Source: Thermoactinospora rubra
GTDB lineage: Bacteria; Actinomycetota; Actinomycetes; Streptosporangiales; Streptosporangiaceae
DNA length: 64,000 nt
NCBI RefSeq assembly: GCF_002093975.1
Contig: NZ_KZ084326.1
Span: forward strand, 186,001 to 250,000
Direction of reading: 5' to 3'
The notes under the pieces are model-generated. The model saw nothing but the letters and a program-made list of their open reading frames with translations. It was not told the DNA's origin and searched no databases. Position 1 is the stretch's first letter, and each line of letters opens with the position of its first letter. This document shows, in pieces, positions 26,782-35,919 of this stretch. Position numbers and translations under genes: made by a program.

Positions 26782-28470
26782 ATGCGCTCACTTCCCGAGG
26801 CCGATCCAGGCTCACCCGACATCCGCAGCCCGCTCCGCTACCTGTGGTGGAACGCGCGGCGCCAGGCGGTCCCGCTCATGACCGGGATCGCCTTCGCCGT
26901 CGTGTGGTGGGTCTCACAGTCGCTGGTGCCGATGGTGCTGGGCAAGGGCGTCGACGCGGTGACGGGCAAGGACGCCGGCGCGCTGCTGACCTGGTCGGCG
27001 GTGCTGCTGGCGCTGGGCGTGACGCAGGCGTTCACGGGGATCATGCGGCACCGCATGGCCGTCTACAACTGGCTGGCCGCCGCCTACCGCACGGTTCAGG
27101 TGACCGCCAGGCAGGCCGCCCGGCTGGGCGCGACGCTGCCGAAGCGGCTGTCCACCGGTGAGGTGGTCAGCGTCGGCAACTCCGACATCGCGCACATCGG
27201 CAACTCGATGGACATCCTGCTGCGCGGCACCGGCGCGGTGGTGGCGATCGGCACCGTCACGGTGATCATGCTCTCCACGTCCTGGCAGCTGGGCCTCATG
27301 GTGCTCGTCGGCGTCCCGCTGATGGCCGCGGCCGTCGGGCCGCTGCTCGGGCCGCTCCACCGCCGCCAGCGCACGCAGCGCGACCTGCAGGGCGAGCTGT
27401 CCACCCGCGCCGCCGACATCGTGGCGGGCCTGCGGGTGCTGCGGGGCATCGGCGGCGAGCAGGTGTTCGCCCGGCGCTACCGCGAGGAGTCGCAGCGGGT
27501 ACGGCACGCGGGCGTGGAGGTGGCGCGCCTGGAGTCCCTCCTGGAGGGGGCGCAGATCCTCCTGCCCGGCGTGCTGATCGCGGTGGTCACCGCCATCGGG
27601 GCGGCCTTCGCCGTGGGCGGCCGGATCTCGGCCGGCCAGCTGGTGTCCTTCTACGCCTACGCGGTGTTCCTGATCGGGCCCATGCGCACGCTGACGGAGG
27701 CGGCCGACAAGCTCACCAAGGGGCACGTGGCCGCCAGGCGCGTGATCCGCATCCTGTCCATGGAGCCCGAGGTCTCCGGCGGGACGGCGGGCTCGGCGGG
27801 CGGCGAGCTCGTGGACCCGGCCAGCGGCGTCACCGTGCGGCCCGGCGTCCTCACCGCGCTGGCCGCGACCACGCCCGAGCAGGCCATCGAGATCGCCGAC
27901 CGGCTCGGCCGCTACGTCGACGCCGACGTCCGCTTCGGCGGGACGCCCCTGCGCGACCTGCCGCCGGCCGAGGTCCGCTCGCGGATCCTGGTGGCCGACA
28001 ACGGCGCCCGGCTGTTCACCGGACGGCTGGGCGACGAGCTCGACGTCCGCGGCACGGCCGACGAGGAGACGCTGCGGGCCGCGCTGCACGCCGCCTGCGC
28101 CGAGGACATCGTCGAGGCGCTGCCCGACGGCCTCGACACCCACGTGGCCGAGGCCGGGCGCGAGTTCTCCGGCGGCCAGCAGCAGCGCCTGCGCCTGGCC
28201 AGGGCGCTCGTGGTCGATCCCGAGGTGCTCATCCTCGTGGAGCCCACCAGCGCCGTCGACGCCCACAGCGAGGCGCGCATCGCCGACCGGCTCGCCAAGG
28301 CCAGAGCCGGCAAGACCACGCTGGTCTGCACGACCAGCCCGCTCGTCCTGGACCGCACCGACCACGTGATCTTCGTGGACGGCGGGACGGTCCAGGCCGA
28401 GGGCCCGCACCGGGACCTGCTCGCGCACGAGCCGTCGTACCGGGCCACCGTGACCCGAGGGGAGGACTGA
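26782..28470 (+). CDS. ABC exporter half, permease plus degenerate ATPase (no Walker A)
   Basis: A 562-residue half-transporter: six-helix exporter membrane domain (about 1-310) and a nucleotide-binding domain. The ATPase domain has a canonical signature REFSGGQQQRLRLARAL, but the Walker A region is absent: where GPSGSGKST should stand it reads LTALAATTPEQA. The Walker B is VLILVEPTSAVD, with Val in place of the usual Asp before Glu. It therefore cannot form a normal nucleotide site with its own P-loop and must work with the partner encoded three bases downstream. Substrate unknown. Confidence 0.88.
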   Translation: MRSLPEADPGSPDIRSPLRYLWWNARRQAVPLMTGIAFAVVWWVSQSLVPMVLGKGVDAVTGKDAGALLTWSAVLLALGVTQAFTGIMRHRMAVYNWLAAAYRTVQVTARQAARLGATLPKRLSTGEVVSVGNSDIAHIGNSMDILLRGTGAVVAIGTVTVIMLSTSWQLGLMVLVGVPLMAAAVGPLLGPLHRRQRTQRDLQGELSTRAADIVAGLRVLRGIGGEQVFARRYREESQRVRHAGVEVARLESLLEGAQILLPGVLIAVVTAIGAAFAVGGRISAGQLVSFYAYAVFLIGPMRTLTEAADKLTKGHVAARRVIRILSMEPEVSGGTAGSAGGELVDPASGVTVRPGVLTALAATTPEQAIEIADRLGRYVDADVRFGGTPLRDLPPAEVRSRILVADNGARLFTGRLGDELDVRGTADEETLRAALHAACAEDIVEALPDGLDTHVAEAGREFSGGQQQRLRLARALVVDPEVLILVEPTSAVDAHSEARIADRLAKARAGKTTLVCTTSPLVLDRTDHVIFVDGGTVQAEGPHRDLLAHEPSYRATVTRGED

Positions 28471-28472
28471 TC

Positions 28473-30230
28473 GTGAGCAAGCGGGCCATCCTGCCCGTCG
28501 CCGATCAGGCGCAGGTCCGCGCCTACGCCAGGCGGCTGACGCTCAAGTACCCGCGCCAGTTGACCGTCGCGCTGCTCCTGCACGGCCTGTCGGCCGTCGC
28601 CGGGCTGGCCGTGCCCTGGCAGCTGGGCCAGCTCGTGCAGCGCGTGCGGGACGGCGCGGACGTCGACATCCCGCTGGTGGGCCTGGCCATCGCCGCCTTC
28701 CTGGTGCTGCAGGCCGTGCTCGTGCGCTACGCCGTGCTGGCCTCCGCCAGGCTGGGCGAGAAGGTGCTGGCCGAGCTGCGCGAGGACTTCGTGGAGCGGG
28801 TGCTGGGCCTGCCGCTGTCCACCGTGGAGCGGGCGGGCTCCGGCGACCTCATCACGCGGACCTCGCGCGATGTGGACTCGCTGTCCAGGACCGTGCGGCA
28901 CGCCGTGCCCGAGACGCTGATCGCGCTCGTCACCTGCACGATCACGCTGGGCGCGCTGGTGCTGGTGGGGCCGCTGCTGGCCGCCCCGCTGCTGCTGGCC
29001 GCGCCCGTCCTGTGGATCTCCACGCGCTGGTACCTCAGGCGGGCCCGCGACGGCTACCTGCGGGAGAACGCGGCCTACGCCGAGATGACCGAGGGGCTGG
29101 CGGAGACCGTCGAGGGCGCCAGGGCCGTGGAGGCGCTGGGCCTGGCCGAGCGGCGGCGCCGCCGTACCGACGCCGACATCGCCAGGTCGTGGGCGGCCGA
29201 GCGGTACACGCTGGGGCTGCGCACGGTGTGGTTCCCGGCGGTGGAGATGAGCTACGGCGTGCTGATCGTGGCCACGCTGCTGTTCGGCGGCCTGTTCTAC
29301 ATCCAGGGCTGGGTGTCGCTGGCGCAGGTCACGGCGGCCGTGCTCTACGCGCTCCAGCTGGTGGACCCGCTCGACCGGTTCCTCATGTGGATCGACGAGC
29401 TCCAGGTCGGCGGGGCCGCGATGGCGCGCCTGCTGGGCGTGGCGAGCGTGCCCGACGACCGCGCCGTGGGTACGGCCCGGCCGGCCTCCGAGGTGCTGGC
29501 CGCGACCGACGTGCGGTACGCCTACCGGGAGGGGCGTGACGTGCTGCACGGCGTGTCGTTGACGGTCGCGCCGGGGGAGCGGCTGGCCATGGTCGGCCCG
29601 TCGGGAGCGGGCAAGTCGACGCTCGGGCGGCTGCTCGCGGGCATCCACGGGCCGCGCTCCGGGTCGGTGACCGTGGGCGGGGTGCCGCTGGTGGAGCTGC
29701 CGCTGGACGAGCTGCGCGGCCACGTCGCGCTGGTCACGCAGGAGCACCACGTGTTCAAGGGCACGCTGCGCGACAACCTGCTCATCGCCCGGCCCTCGGC
29801 GTCGGCGGAGGAGATCCTCGACGCGCTGCGGGCCGTCGACGCGCTGGACTGGGTGCTGGCGCTGCCCGACGGGCTCGACACGGTCGTCGGGTCCGGCGGG
29901 ACGGCGATCTCCCCGGCGCACGCCCAGCAGCTGGCGCTGGCCCGGCTGGTGCTGGCGGACCCGCACACGCTGGTGCTGGACGAGGCGACCTCGCTCATCG
30001 ACCCGCGTGCGGCCCGGCACCTGGAGCGGTCGCTGGCGGCGGTCCTCCAGGGGCGGACCGTCATCGCGATCGCGCACCGCCTCTACACGGCCCACGACGC
30101 GGACCGGGTGGCCGTGGTGGAGGACGGGCGGATCAGCGAGCTGGGATCGCACGAGGAGCTGGTGGCGGCCGGCGGATCCTACGCGGCTCTGTGGGAGAGC
30201 TGGCACGGCGCGCCGTCGCCGTCGCGGTAG
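28473..30230 (+). CDS. ABC exporter half with intact Walker A and degenerate signature
   Basis: A 585-residue partner of the upstream half-transporter. After the membrane domain (about 20-320) the ATPase domain has a full Walker A (MVGPSGAGKSTLGRLLAG), Q-loop (VTQEHHVF) and Walker B (HTLVLDEATSLIDP). The ABC signature is ISPAHAQQLALARLVLADP instead of LSGGQ. In the heterodimer, the catalytic site is thus Walker A of this protein with LSGGQ of the partner. The other site lacks both elements. GTG start, coupled. A 43-base palindrome begins at its stop codon. Confidence 0.9.
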   Translation: MSKRAILPVADQAQVRAYARRLTLKYPRQLTVALLLHGLSAVAGLAVPWQLGQLVQRVRDGADVDIPLVGLAIAAFLVLQAVLVRYAVLASARLGEKVLAELREDFVERVLGLPLSTVERAGSGDLITRTSRDVDSLSRTVRHAVPETLIALVTCTITLGALVLVGPLLAAPLLLAAPVLWISTRWYLRRARDGYLRENAAYAEMTEGLAETVEGARAVEALGLAERRRRRTDADIARSWAAERYTLGLRTVWFPAVEMSYGVLIVATLLFGGLFYIQGWVSLAQVTAAVLYALQLVDPLDRFLMWIDELQVGGAAMARLLGVASVPDDRAVGTARPASEVLAATDVRYAYREGRDVLHGVSLTVAPGERLAMVGPSGAGKSTLGRLLAGIHGPRSGSVTVGGVPLVELPLDELRGHVALVTQEHHVFKGTLRDNLLIARPSASAEEILDALRAVDALDWVLALPDGLDTVVGSGGTAISPAHAQQLALARLVLADPHTLVLDEATSLIDPRAARHLERSLAAVLQGRTVIAIAHRLYTAHDADRVAVVEDGRISELGSHEELVAAGGSYAALWESWHGAPSPSR

Positions 30231-30272
30231 GCAATGATAAGCGTGCCTATCATAGGTGCGCTTATCATTGCC
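30230..30272. promoter_or_regulatory. 43-bp near-perfect palindrome after the ABC exporter operon
   Basis: GGCAATGATAAGCG and CGCTTATCATTGCC flank a centre CCTATCATAGG that is itself palindromic. The arms begin at the last base of the ABC stop codon. AT-rich arms and the lack of a T run are unusual for a terminator in such DNA. A dimeric-repressor operator for the downstream arginase relic, or the end of a small element, are alternatives. Confidence 0.65.
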
Positions 30273-30277
30273 GCTCG

Positions 30278-30667
30278 ATGCAATCCGCCGGGCTCACGCC
30301 GGAGCGGCCGCTGTCACCGCGGCAGGTGATCATCGCTGGAGAGCGGGCGGGCGACGTGTCCGAGCACGAATACCTCGCGAAGACCGGCCTTCGCAGGTAC
30401 GGCGTCGCCGACCTGGAGCGCGTCCTGGACGGCCTGCGGGGCCCGGTTTACGTCCACATCGACCTCGACGTCCTGGAGCCCACCGCCTTCGGCGCGACCT
30501 GCTATCCCGAGCCGGACGGCGTGCCGCCCCAGCGGCTGGTCGACCTCGTCTCCCAGATAGACGACATCGTCGGGGCGGCGATCACCGAACACGCGCCGTC
30601 CGGCGACGACGTCGACCCGGACGAGGCGGAGATCATCCGCCGGCTGGGCGCCGCGTTGACGCGCTGA
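30278..30667 (+). pseudogene. C-terminal half of an arginase/agmatinase-family gene
   Basis: A 129-codon frame encodes only the second half of an arginase-fold enzyme. It keeps the metal-binding strand VYVHIDLDVLEPTAFG, the YPEPDGVPP loop and AAITEHAPSGDDVDPDE at the end. The first half, with the DAHxD and HGGDH-type metal motifs, is missing; immediately upstream is the 43-bp palindrome. Without the first metal ligands it cannot be an active ureohydrolase. Deletion between the palindrome and the gene core is the simplest explanation. It could still be expressed as a short protein from ATG 30278. Confidence 0.7.
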
Positions 30668-30704
30668 CGGCCCCTCCCTGGAACGCCCGGGGCGATGGCC
30701 TGGC

Positions 30705-31337
30705 TCAGCGCACCGCATAGCTCCCGAGCGACGGCTCCATGAGATCGAACACCTCACGCGCGGACTCCGCCACGATCTCGGCGATCCGCGCGTTGTCCAC
30801 CCCCTCCAAGGTGAGCTCCATGATCCGCCGAAGCAGGACCCGGTAGGGGGCGGCGAGCTGCGCCGCCACCACCCGGGGCACCATGCCCTCATCGCCCGTC
30901 TCCGCCGCCAGCACCCGGGCGAGCGCCTCCTCCCGCTGCTCCAGCAGCTCGCGCAGGCGTGCCACGAGCGTCGGCGACTCCACGATCATCCGCCCGAAGC
31001 CGTCCCGGGTGAACCCGAGCATCGGGTCCTGCCGCTCGGCCGCCTCCAGGAAGGCCCTCCTGAGCGCGGCGAGGGCGGACTCTCCCTGCGGCCTGCCGGC
31101 CACGATCCCGGCCAGGGTGGCCACGAACTCCTCGTGGTGGTCGAAGGCCAGATCCTCCTTGCGCGGGAAGTAGTTCGTGACGGTCTTCTTGGCCACCCGC
31201 GCGGCCTCGGCGATCTCGGCGATCGTCGTCTCCTCGAAGCCGCGCTCGATGAACAGGCGGGTGGCCTGGTCGGAGATCTCCTGGCGGGTCTCCCGCTTCT
31301 TCAGCTCCCGCAGGCCCAAGATTTTTACGTCGGACAT
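30705..31337 (-). CDS. TetR-family repressor, divergent from a sigma factor gene
   Basis: A 210-residue TetR protein: N-terminal HTH (RLFIERGFEETTIAEIAEAA, then RVAKKTVTNYFPRKEDL) and a helical ligand domain. It is transcribed away from the sigma factor at 31490, and a 17-bp palindrome with CTTAC/GTAAG arms lies between them over the sigma promoter. It therefore probably represses that gene and itself. Ligand unknown. Confidence 0.87.
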   Translation of the reverse strand: MSDVKILGLRELKKRETRQEISDQATRLFIERGFEETTIAEIAEAARVAKKTVTNYFPRKEDLAFDHHEEFVATLAGIVAGRPQGESALAALRRAFLEAAERQDPMLGFTRDGFGRMIVESPTLVARLRELLEQREEALARVLAAETGDEGMVPRVVAAQLAAPYRVLLRRIMELTLEGVDNARIAEIVAESAREVFDLMEPSLGSYAVR

Positions 31338-31347
31338 AAATTTCCTC

Positions 31348-31391
31348 TTGACGATTCGATACCTCGGTCATAATCTTACCACTGTCGTAAG
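31348..31391 (+). promoter_or_regulatory. Promoter and TetR-like operator in front of the sigma factor
   Basis: TTGACG (31348-31353) and CATAAT (31369-31374), spaced 15, form a candidate promoter directed to the sigma gene. Directly after it, CTTAC-CACTGTC-GTAAG (31375-31391) would cover the transcription start, where a TetR repressor would block initiation. Confidence 0.5.
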
Positions 31392-31489
31392 TTCCGCCCG
31401 CCGGGAAAGGTCGCATGCGAGAGTCGATCCGGACCAAACTGCCCGCCACCGCCGCCCGCCGTTCGCCCGCCCATCCCCGGGAGGTCCCC

Positions 31490-32425
31490 ATGGCAGCCAC
31501 CCCGACCCCGACCGCGACCACCGACCCGGTCAAGGACTACCTCAAGCAGATCGGCAAGATCCGGCTGCTCGACGCCCGGCAGGAGGTGGCTCTCGGCGAG
31601 CGCATCGAGGCCGGCCTGTTCGCCCAGGAGCGCCTGGACCGCGAGCGCGACACCCTGTCCCAGCAGGACCGCGCCGACCTGGAGTGGATCGCCGCCGACG
31701 GCCGCCTGGCCAGGGACCAGATGATCGAGGCCAACCTGCGCCTGGTCGTCTCGATCGCCAAGCGCCAGACCGGGCGCGGCCTGCCCCTGCTCGACCTGAT
31801 CCAGGAGGGCAACATGGGGCTGATGCGGGCGGTGGAGAAGTTCGACCACAAGCTGGGGCTGAAGTTCTCCACCTACGCCACCTGGTGGATCAAGCAGGCC
31901 ATCGGCCGGGCGCTGGCCGACCAGTCCCGCACGATCCGCATCCCGGTCCACATGACCGAGCTGATCAACAAGGTGAACCGGGCGCAGCGCGAGCTGTTCC
32001 AGTCGCTCGGCCGCGAGCCCTCCGACGAGGAGATCGCTCGCCACGCGGAGCTGACCGCCGAGAAGGTCAAGGAGATCCGCGGCTACGCACGCGAGCCGAT
32101 CTCCTTGAGCATCCAGCTCGGCGAGGAGGGCGACACCGAGCTCGGCGACCTCATCGAGGACGTCGAGGCCGGCGACCCCGTGGACGTCATCGGGCACGAC
32201 CTGCTGCGCGACCAGCTCCGGGAGATCCTGGGCGGCCTCACCGAGCGGGAGGCGGGCGTGATCGCGATGCGGTACGGCCTGGCCGACGGCGAGCCGAAGA
32301 CCCTGGACGAGATCGGCAAGGTGTACGGGGTCACCCGGGAACGCATCCGGCAGATCGAGGCCAAGACGATGAGCAAGCTGCGTCACCCGAGCCGCGCCAT
32401 GTCGCTGCGGGACTACCTCGACTGA
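31490..32425 (+). CDS. Primary-like (group 2) RNA polymerase sigma-70 factor
   Basis: A 311-residue sigma factor with region 1.2 ([20 protein letters not shown]), complete region 2 ([42 protein letters not shown]), region 3 and region 4 ([30 protein letters not shown]). Region 1.1 is absent, so it is a principal-sigma relative like HrdD/SigB rather than the housekeeping factor. The -10-recognition helix is intact, so it likely reads promoters close to housekeeping ones. ATG at 31490 follows GGGAGG by six bases; an in-frame upstream ATG at 31415 adds only non-conserved residues. No anti-sigma gene nearby. Confidence 0.9.
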   Translation: MAATPTPTATTDPVKDYLKQIGKIRLLDARQEVALGERIEAGLFAQERLDRERDTLSQQDRADLEWIAADGRLARDQMIEANLRLVVSIAKRQTGRGLPLLDLIQEGNMGLMRAVEKFDHKLGLKFSTYATWWIKQAIGRALADQSRTIRIPVHMTELINKVNRAQRELFQSLGREPSDEEIARHAELTAEKVKEIRGYAREPISLSIQLGEEGDTELGDLIEDVEAGDPVDVIGHDLLRDQLREILGGLTEREAGVIAMRYGLADGEPKTLDEIGKVYGVTRERIRQIEAKTMSKLRHPSRAMSLRDYLD

Positions 32426-32438
32426 GAGGCCCCGGGTC

Positions 32439-34490
32439 TCAGGCGTCGAGCGCCTTCTTGAGGAAGTCCACCTGGAGCAGCAGCAGGTTCTCCGCCACCA
32501 CCTCCTGCGGCGTCATGTGCGTGACCCCCGACAGCGGCAGCACGGTGTGCGCCCGCCCGGCCGCCAGCAGCGCCGACGACAGCCGCAGCGTGTGGGCCGC
32601 GACCACGTTGTCGTCGGCCAGCCCGTGGATGAGCATGAGCGGCCGCTCCAGCTTGGCCACGTCCCCGAACAGCGAGGACCGGTCGTAGACCTCCGGCTGC
32701 TCGTCCGGATGGCCGAGGTAGCGCTCGGTGTAGCAGGTGTCGTACAGCCGCCAGTCCGTCACCGGAGCCCCCGCGACGGCCGCGTGGAAGACGTCCGGAC
32801 GGCGCAGGACCGCCAGCGCCGCCAGGTAGCCGCCGAACGACCAGCCCCGGATGCCCACCCGGGACAGGTCCAGGTCGGGGTACTGCTCCGCGACCGCGTG
32901 CAGGGCGTCGACCTGGTCCTCCAGCACCGGGGTGGCCAGGTCGTGCAGGACCGCGCGCTCGAAGTCGGCGCCGCGGCCCGGCGTGCCGCGCCCGTCGGTC
33001 ACGACGACCGCGAAGCCCTGGTCGGCGAACCACTGGCTGGTCAGGTACATGCTCTGGGCGGCCAGGACGCGCTGGGCGTGCGGCCCGCCGTACGGGTCGA
33101 GGAGGACGGGCAGGCGGCGTGAGCCCGGCTCGTACCACGAGGGCAGGACGACGGCGGTGGCCAGCTCGCGGCGGCCCGCCCGGCCGATCGAGACGCGCAG
33201 GTCCAGGCCCGGCCGCTCGGCCAGCGACGGGATCGGGACGGCCGTCCCGTCGGGCAGCACGACGACGGTGGAGACGCCTTCGGTCTCCAGCGTCTGCTCG
33301 GTCAGCACGCCGACCCCGCCCGCCAGGCGGCCCGAGTAGACGCCCGGGCGCGTGGAGACCGGCAGCAGGGAGTGGCCGTCCCAGGTCCACAGCTGGATCT
33401 CGGTGGGGTCGCCGCCGCTGGCCCGGAACAGCACCGTGTCGCGGTCGACGTCGAGGACCTCGCGGACCACCATCGTGGGCGGCGTGACCGCGCGGTCGCC
33501 CACGAACAGCTGGTTGCGCGACAGCCAGACCAGCGCGCCGTCGTCGAGGTGGCGCGGCACGCCGTGGCCGATGTCCACCCACGCGGGGTCGGTCTCCTCG
33601 CGCACCGGGGAGGAGGTGCCGGTCGCCGGATCCACCGCGAACAGCCGCAGCGTCTTCTGGTCGCGCGTGAGCGTCACGACGGACAGCGCGTGCTCGTCCC
33701 ACGCGGCGGCCGCGAGGTACTCCTCCTCGTACGGCACCGGCACCCGCGAGCCGTCCAGTCCGATGACGAACAGCTCGGTGACGGCGTTGGCGGTTCCGGC
33801 CGACGGGTAGCGCTGCTCGACCGGCGGCCGGTCGGGGTTGGCCGGATCCGCGATGTGCCACACGCGCACCGGCGCCACGTCGGCCCGCTCGACCAGCAGC
33901 GCGTCGCTCGCGGGCGACCACCAGTAGCCGCGCATCCGGTCCATCTCCTCGGCGGCGATGAACTCGGCCAGGCCGTAGGTGACGGTGTCGCTCTCCGGCA
34001 CGGCCAGCACGCGGTCCTCGCCGCTCGACAGCTCCTGCACGTGGAGCGCGCCCGAGGCGACGTAGGCGACATACCGGCCGTCGGGCGACAGGCGGGGGTC
34101 GATGACGCCGCCCGGGGTCTCCAGCCGGGCGGTCTCCCCGGAGGCCAGGTCGGTCACGAACAGCTCGCCCGACAGGGCGAAGACCGCCCTGGTGACGGCC
34201 CGGTCCGTGGCGTAGGCGACGATGCCGCCCGCCTGCTCGCGGGAACGCTCGCGCCGCGCCCGCTCCTCGGGCGGCAGGTTCTCCTCGTCCTGCGCCAGCA
34301 GCGTCCGGGGATCCACCACCAGCCGCTCGGCCCGCGTCGCGATGTCGAGCTCCCACAGGCAGGTCACCGGATCGGTGCCGGACCGCGTGCGGAGGAACAC
34401 CACCTTGCCGCCGTCGGGCGCGACGGTGAAGCCGCGCGGCACCCCCAGCGTGAAGCGACGGGTCCTGGCCTGCAGTCGAGGGAAGCTCAT
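32439..34490 (-). CDS. S9 family dipeptidyl-peptidase IV-like serine peptidase
   Basis: A 683-residue cytoplasmic peptidase without signal peptide. The N-terminal beta-propeller (DPPIV_N, about 1-430) includes EFIAAEEMDRMRGYWWSP, whose Glu pair binds the substrate amino terminus in DPP4. The C-terminal hydrolase domain has YGGPHAQRV, the nucleophile in GIRGWSFGGYLA, Asp in HGLADDNV and His in GVTHM. It probably releases N-terminal dipeptides. Divergent from mshB across only 23 bases; both genes appear leaderless from overlapping -10 boxes. Confidence 0.9.
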   Translation of the reverse strand: MSFPRLQARTRRFTLGVPRGFTVAPDGGKVVFLRTRSGTDPVTCLWELDIATRAERLVVDPRTLLAQDEENLPPEERARRERSREQAGGIVAYATDRAVTRAVFALSGELFVTDLASGETARLETPGGVIDPRLSPDGRYVAYVASGALHVQELSSGEDRVLAVPESDTVTYGLAEFIAAEEMDRMRGYWWSPASDALLVERADVAPVRVWHIADPANPDRPPVEQRYPSAGTANAVTELFVIGLDGSRVPVPYEEEYLAAAAWDEHALSVVTLTRDQKTLRLFAVDPATGTSSPVREETDPAWVDIGHGVPRHLDDGALVWLSRNQLFVGDRAVTPPTMVVREVLDVDRDTVLFRASGGDPTEIQLWTWDGHSLLPVSTRPGVYSGRLAGGVGVLTEQTLETEGVSTVVVLPDGTAVPIPSLAERPGLDLRVSIGRAGRRELATAVVLPSWYEPGSRRLPVLLDPYGGPHAQRVLAAQSMYLTSQWFADQGFAVVVTDGRGTPGRGADFERAVLHDLATPVLEDQVDALHAVAEQYPDLDLSRVGIRGWSFGGYLAALAVLRRPDVFHAAVAGAPVTDWRLYDTCYTERYLGHPDEQPEVYDRSSLFGDVAKLERPLMLIHGLADDNVVAAHTLRLSSALLAAGRAHTVLPLSGVTHMTPQEVVAENLLLLQVDFLKKALDA

Positions 34491-34513
34491 GAGCCGTATC
34501 CTAGGCTGGCCCC
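34491..34513. promoter_or_regulatory. Overlapping divergent -10 elements for S9 peptidase and mshB
   Basis: The 23-bp gap contains TATCCTAGGCT. On the plus strand TAGGCT (34502-34507) ends six bases before the mshB ATG. On the minus strand TAGGAT (34503-34498) ends seven bases before the peptidase ATG. Neither gene has a ribosome-binding site, so both are likely leaderless and mutually exclusive in polymerase binding. Confidence 0.55.
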
Positions 34514-35425
34514 ATGACTGATCGACGCCTGCTGCTCGTGCACGCCCACCCTGACGACGAGTCGATCGGCACCGGCGCCACCATGGCCAAGTACGCCGCG
34601 GAGGGCGCCCACGTCACGCTGGTGACCTGCACCCTGGGCGAGGAGGGCGAGGTCATCCCGCCCGAGCTGGCCCACCTGGCCGCCGACCGCGACGACACGC
34701 TGGGCCAGCACCGCATCGGCGAGCTGGAGGCCGCCTGCCGGGCGCTCGGCGTGAGCGACCACCGCTTCCTCGGCGGCCCCGGCCGCTGGCGCGACTCCGG
34801 CATGATGGGCGCGGCCACCAACGACCGCCCGGACGCCTTCTGGCAGGCCGACCTGGACGAGGCGGCGGGCGAGCTGGTCAAGGTCATCCGCGAGGTGTGC
34901 CCCCAGGTCCTGGTCACCTACGACGACAACGGCTTCTACGGCCATCCCGACCACATCCAGGCCCACCGGGTGGCCTGGCGGGCCTACGAGCTGGCCGCCG
35001 ATCCCGCGTTCGGCGAGGGCGAGCCGTGGCGGATCGCCAAGTTCTACTTCACGGCGGTGCCCAGGTCGGTGCTGCGGCGCATGGCCGAGAGCATGCGGGA
35101 GGCGGACGTCGAGTTCATGGTCGAGGACGTGGACGACCTGCCGTTCGGCTGCGCCGACGAGGAGGTCACCACGGAGATCGACGCCCGGCCGTACGTCAAG
35201 CACAAGCTTGACGCGATGCGGGCCCACGCGACGCAGATCAGCGTGAGCGACCCGTGGTTCGCGCTGTCGAACAACATCGGGCAGGAGGCGCTGGGGGTGG
35301 AGCACTACATCCTGCACCGCGGGGTGCGCGGCCCGGCCGGTCCCGGCGCGCCGATCGAGGCGGGCGGCCTGGGCGAGCCGTGGACGCGCGAGACCGACCT
35401 GTTCGCCGGGCTCGACGTGGACTGA
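34514..35425 (+). CDS. mshB: Mycothiol synthesis deacetylase MshB
   Basis: A 303-residue zinc deacetylase that removes acetyl from GlcNAc-inositol, the second step of mycothiol synthesis. [20 protein letters not shown] holds the Zn ligands His and Asp/Asp and the general base. [18 protein letters not shown] supplies the third Zn ligand and [12 protein letters not shown] is diagnostic of MshB. The C-terminal part [19 protein letters not shown] also fits. Mycothiol genes indicate an actinobacterium. The last residues and stop are duplicated as a 19-bp tandem repeat. A small membrane protein follows. Confidence 0.93.
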   Translation: MTDRRLLLVHAHPDDESIGTGATMAKYAAEGAHVTLVTCTLGEEGEVIPPELAHLAADRDDTLGQHRIGELEAACRALGVSDHRFLGGPGRWRDSGMMGAATNDRPDAFWQADLDEAAGELVKVIREVCPQVLVTYDDNGFYGHPDHIQAHRVAWRAYELAADPAFGEGEPWRIAKFYFTAVPRSVLRRMAESMREADVEFMVEDVDDLPFGCADEEVTTEIDARPYVKHKLDAMRAHATQISVSDPWFALSNNIGQEALGVEHYILHRGVRGPAGPGAPIEAGGLGEPWTRETDLFAGLDVD

Positions 35426-35446
35426 TCGGCTCGACGTGGACTGATC
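35409..35446 (+). repeat. 19-bp tandem duplication across the mshB stop codon
   Basis: GGCTCGACGTGGACTGATC occurs twice in perfect tandem. The first copy contains the mshB stop TGA; the second gives another TGA in the same unit. Confidence 0.9.
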
Positions 35447-35518
35447 GGCTCGGCGGCGCGGCAGGCGCTCGTGGCGCGGCCCCGTCGGCGGGCGGGGCCA
35501 TTGGTACCCTCGTCGTCC

Positions 35519-35914
35519 ATGGAGGCGGCTCTGTCGGGGATGGCGTACGGCATGCTGTTCGTGCTGGGCGCCGTGCTGGGCGTGGTGGGCGCCTTCACCC
35601 ACGACGTGCCGGTCTCCTGCGTGCTGCCCGTCGTGGCCTGCGGCTGGGTGGTGGTCCTGTTCGCCGTGAGCTTCGGCGCCGGCCGGATGATGCGCTCGAA
35701 GGCCGGCGCCGCCGCCGTGGCCGTGGGCTGGCTGCCCGTCACCATGGTGCTGGCCATCACCCCCGCCGCGGGCGACGTCGTGTTCACCCATCCCGCCGGG
35801 ACCGTCTACGTCTACGGGGGACTGGGGGCGATCGCGGTGGCGTTCCTGCTCGCGCCCTCCTCCGGGGGTTCGTGGCTCCTGCGGGGATACTCCGGAAACG
35901 GCGGCATAAAGTAG
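35519..35914 (+). CDS. Small four-helix membrane protein downstream of mshB
   Basis: A 131-residue integral membrane protein with about four hydrophobic segments (GMLFVLGAVLGVVGAF, VVACGWVVVLFAVSFGAG, VAVGWLPVTMVLAI, GGLGAIAVAFLLA). It resembles the small proteins of unknown function that often follow mshB in actinomycetes (possibly DUF6113; not verified). ATG 35519 was preferred over an upstream in-frame start because the membrane protein pattern begins there. Followed after five bases by the flavin reductase gene, so the two may share a transcript. Confidence 0.6.
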   Translation: MEAALSGMAYGMLFVLGAVLGVVGAFTHDVPVSCVLPVVACGWVVVLFAVSFGAGRMMRSKAGAAAVAVGWLPVTMVLAITPAAGDVVFTHPAGTVYVYGGLGAIAVAFLLAPSSGGSWLLRGYSGNGGIK

Positions 35915-35919
35915 CCAGC

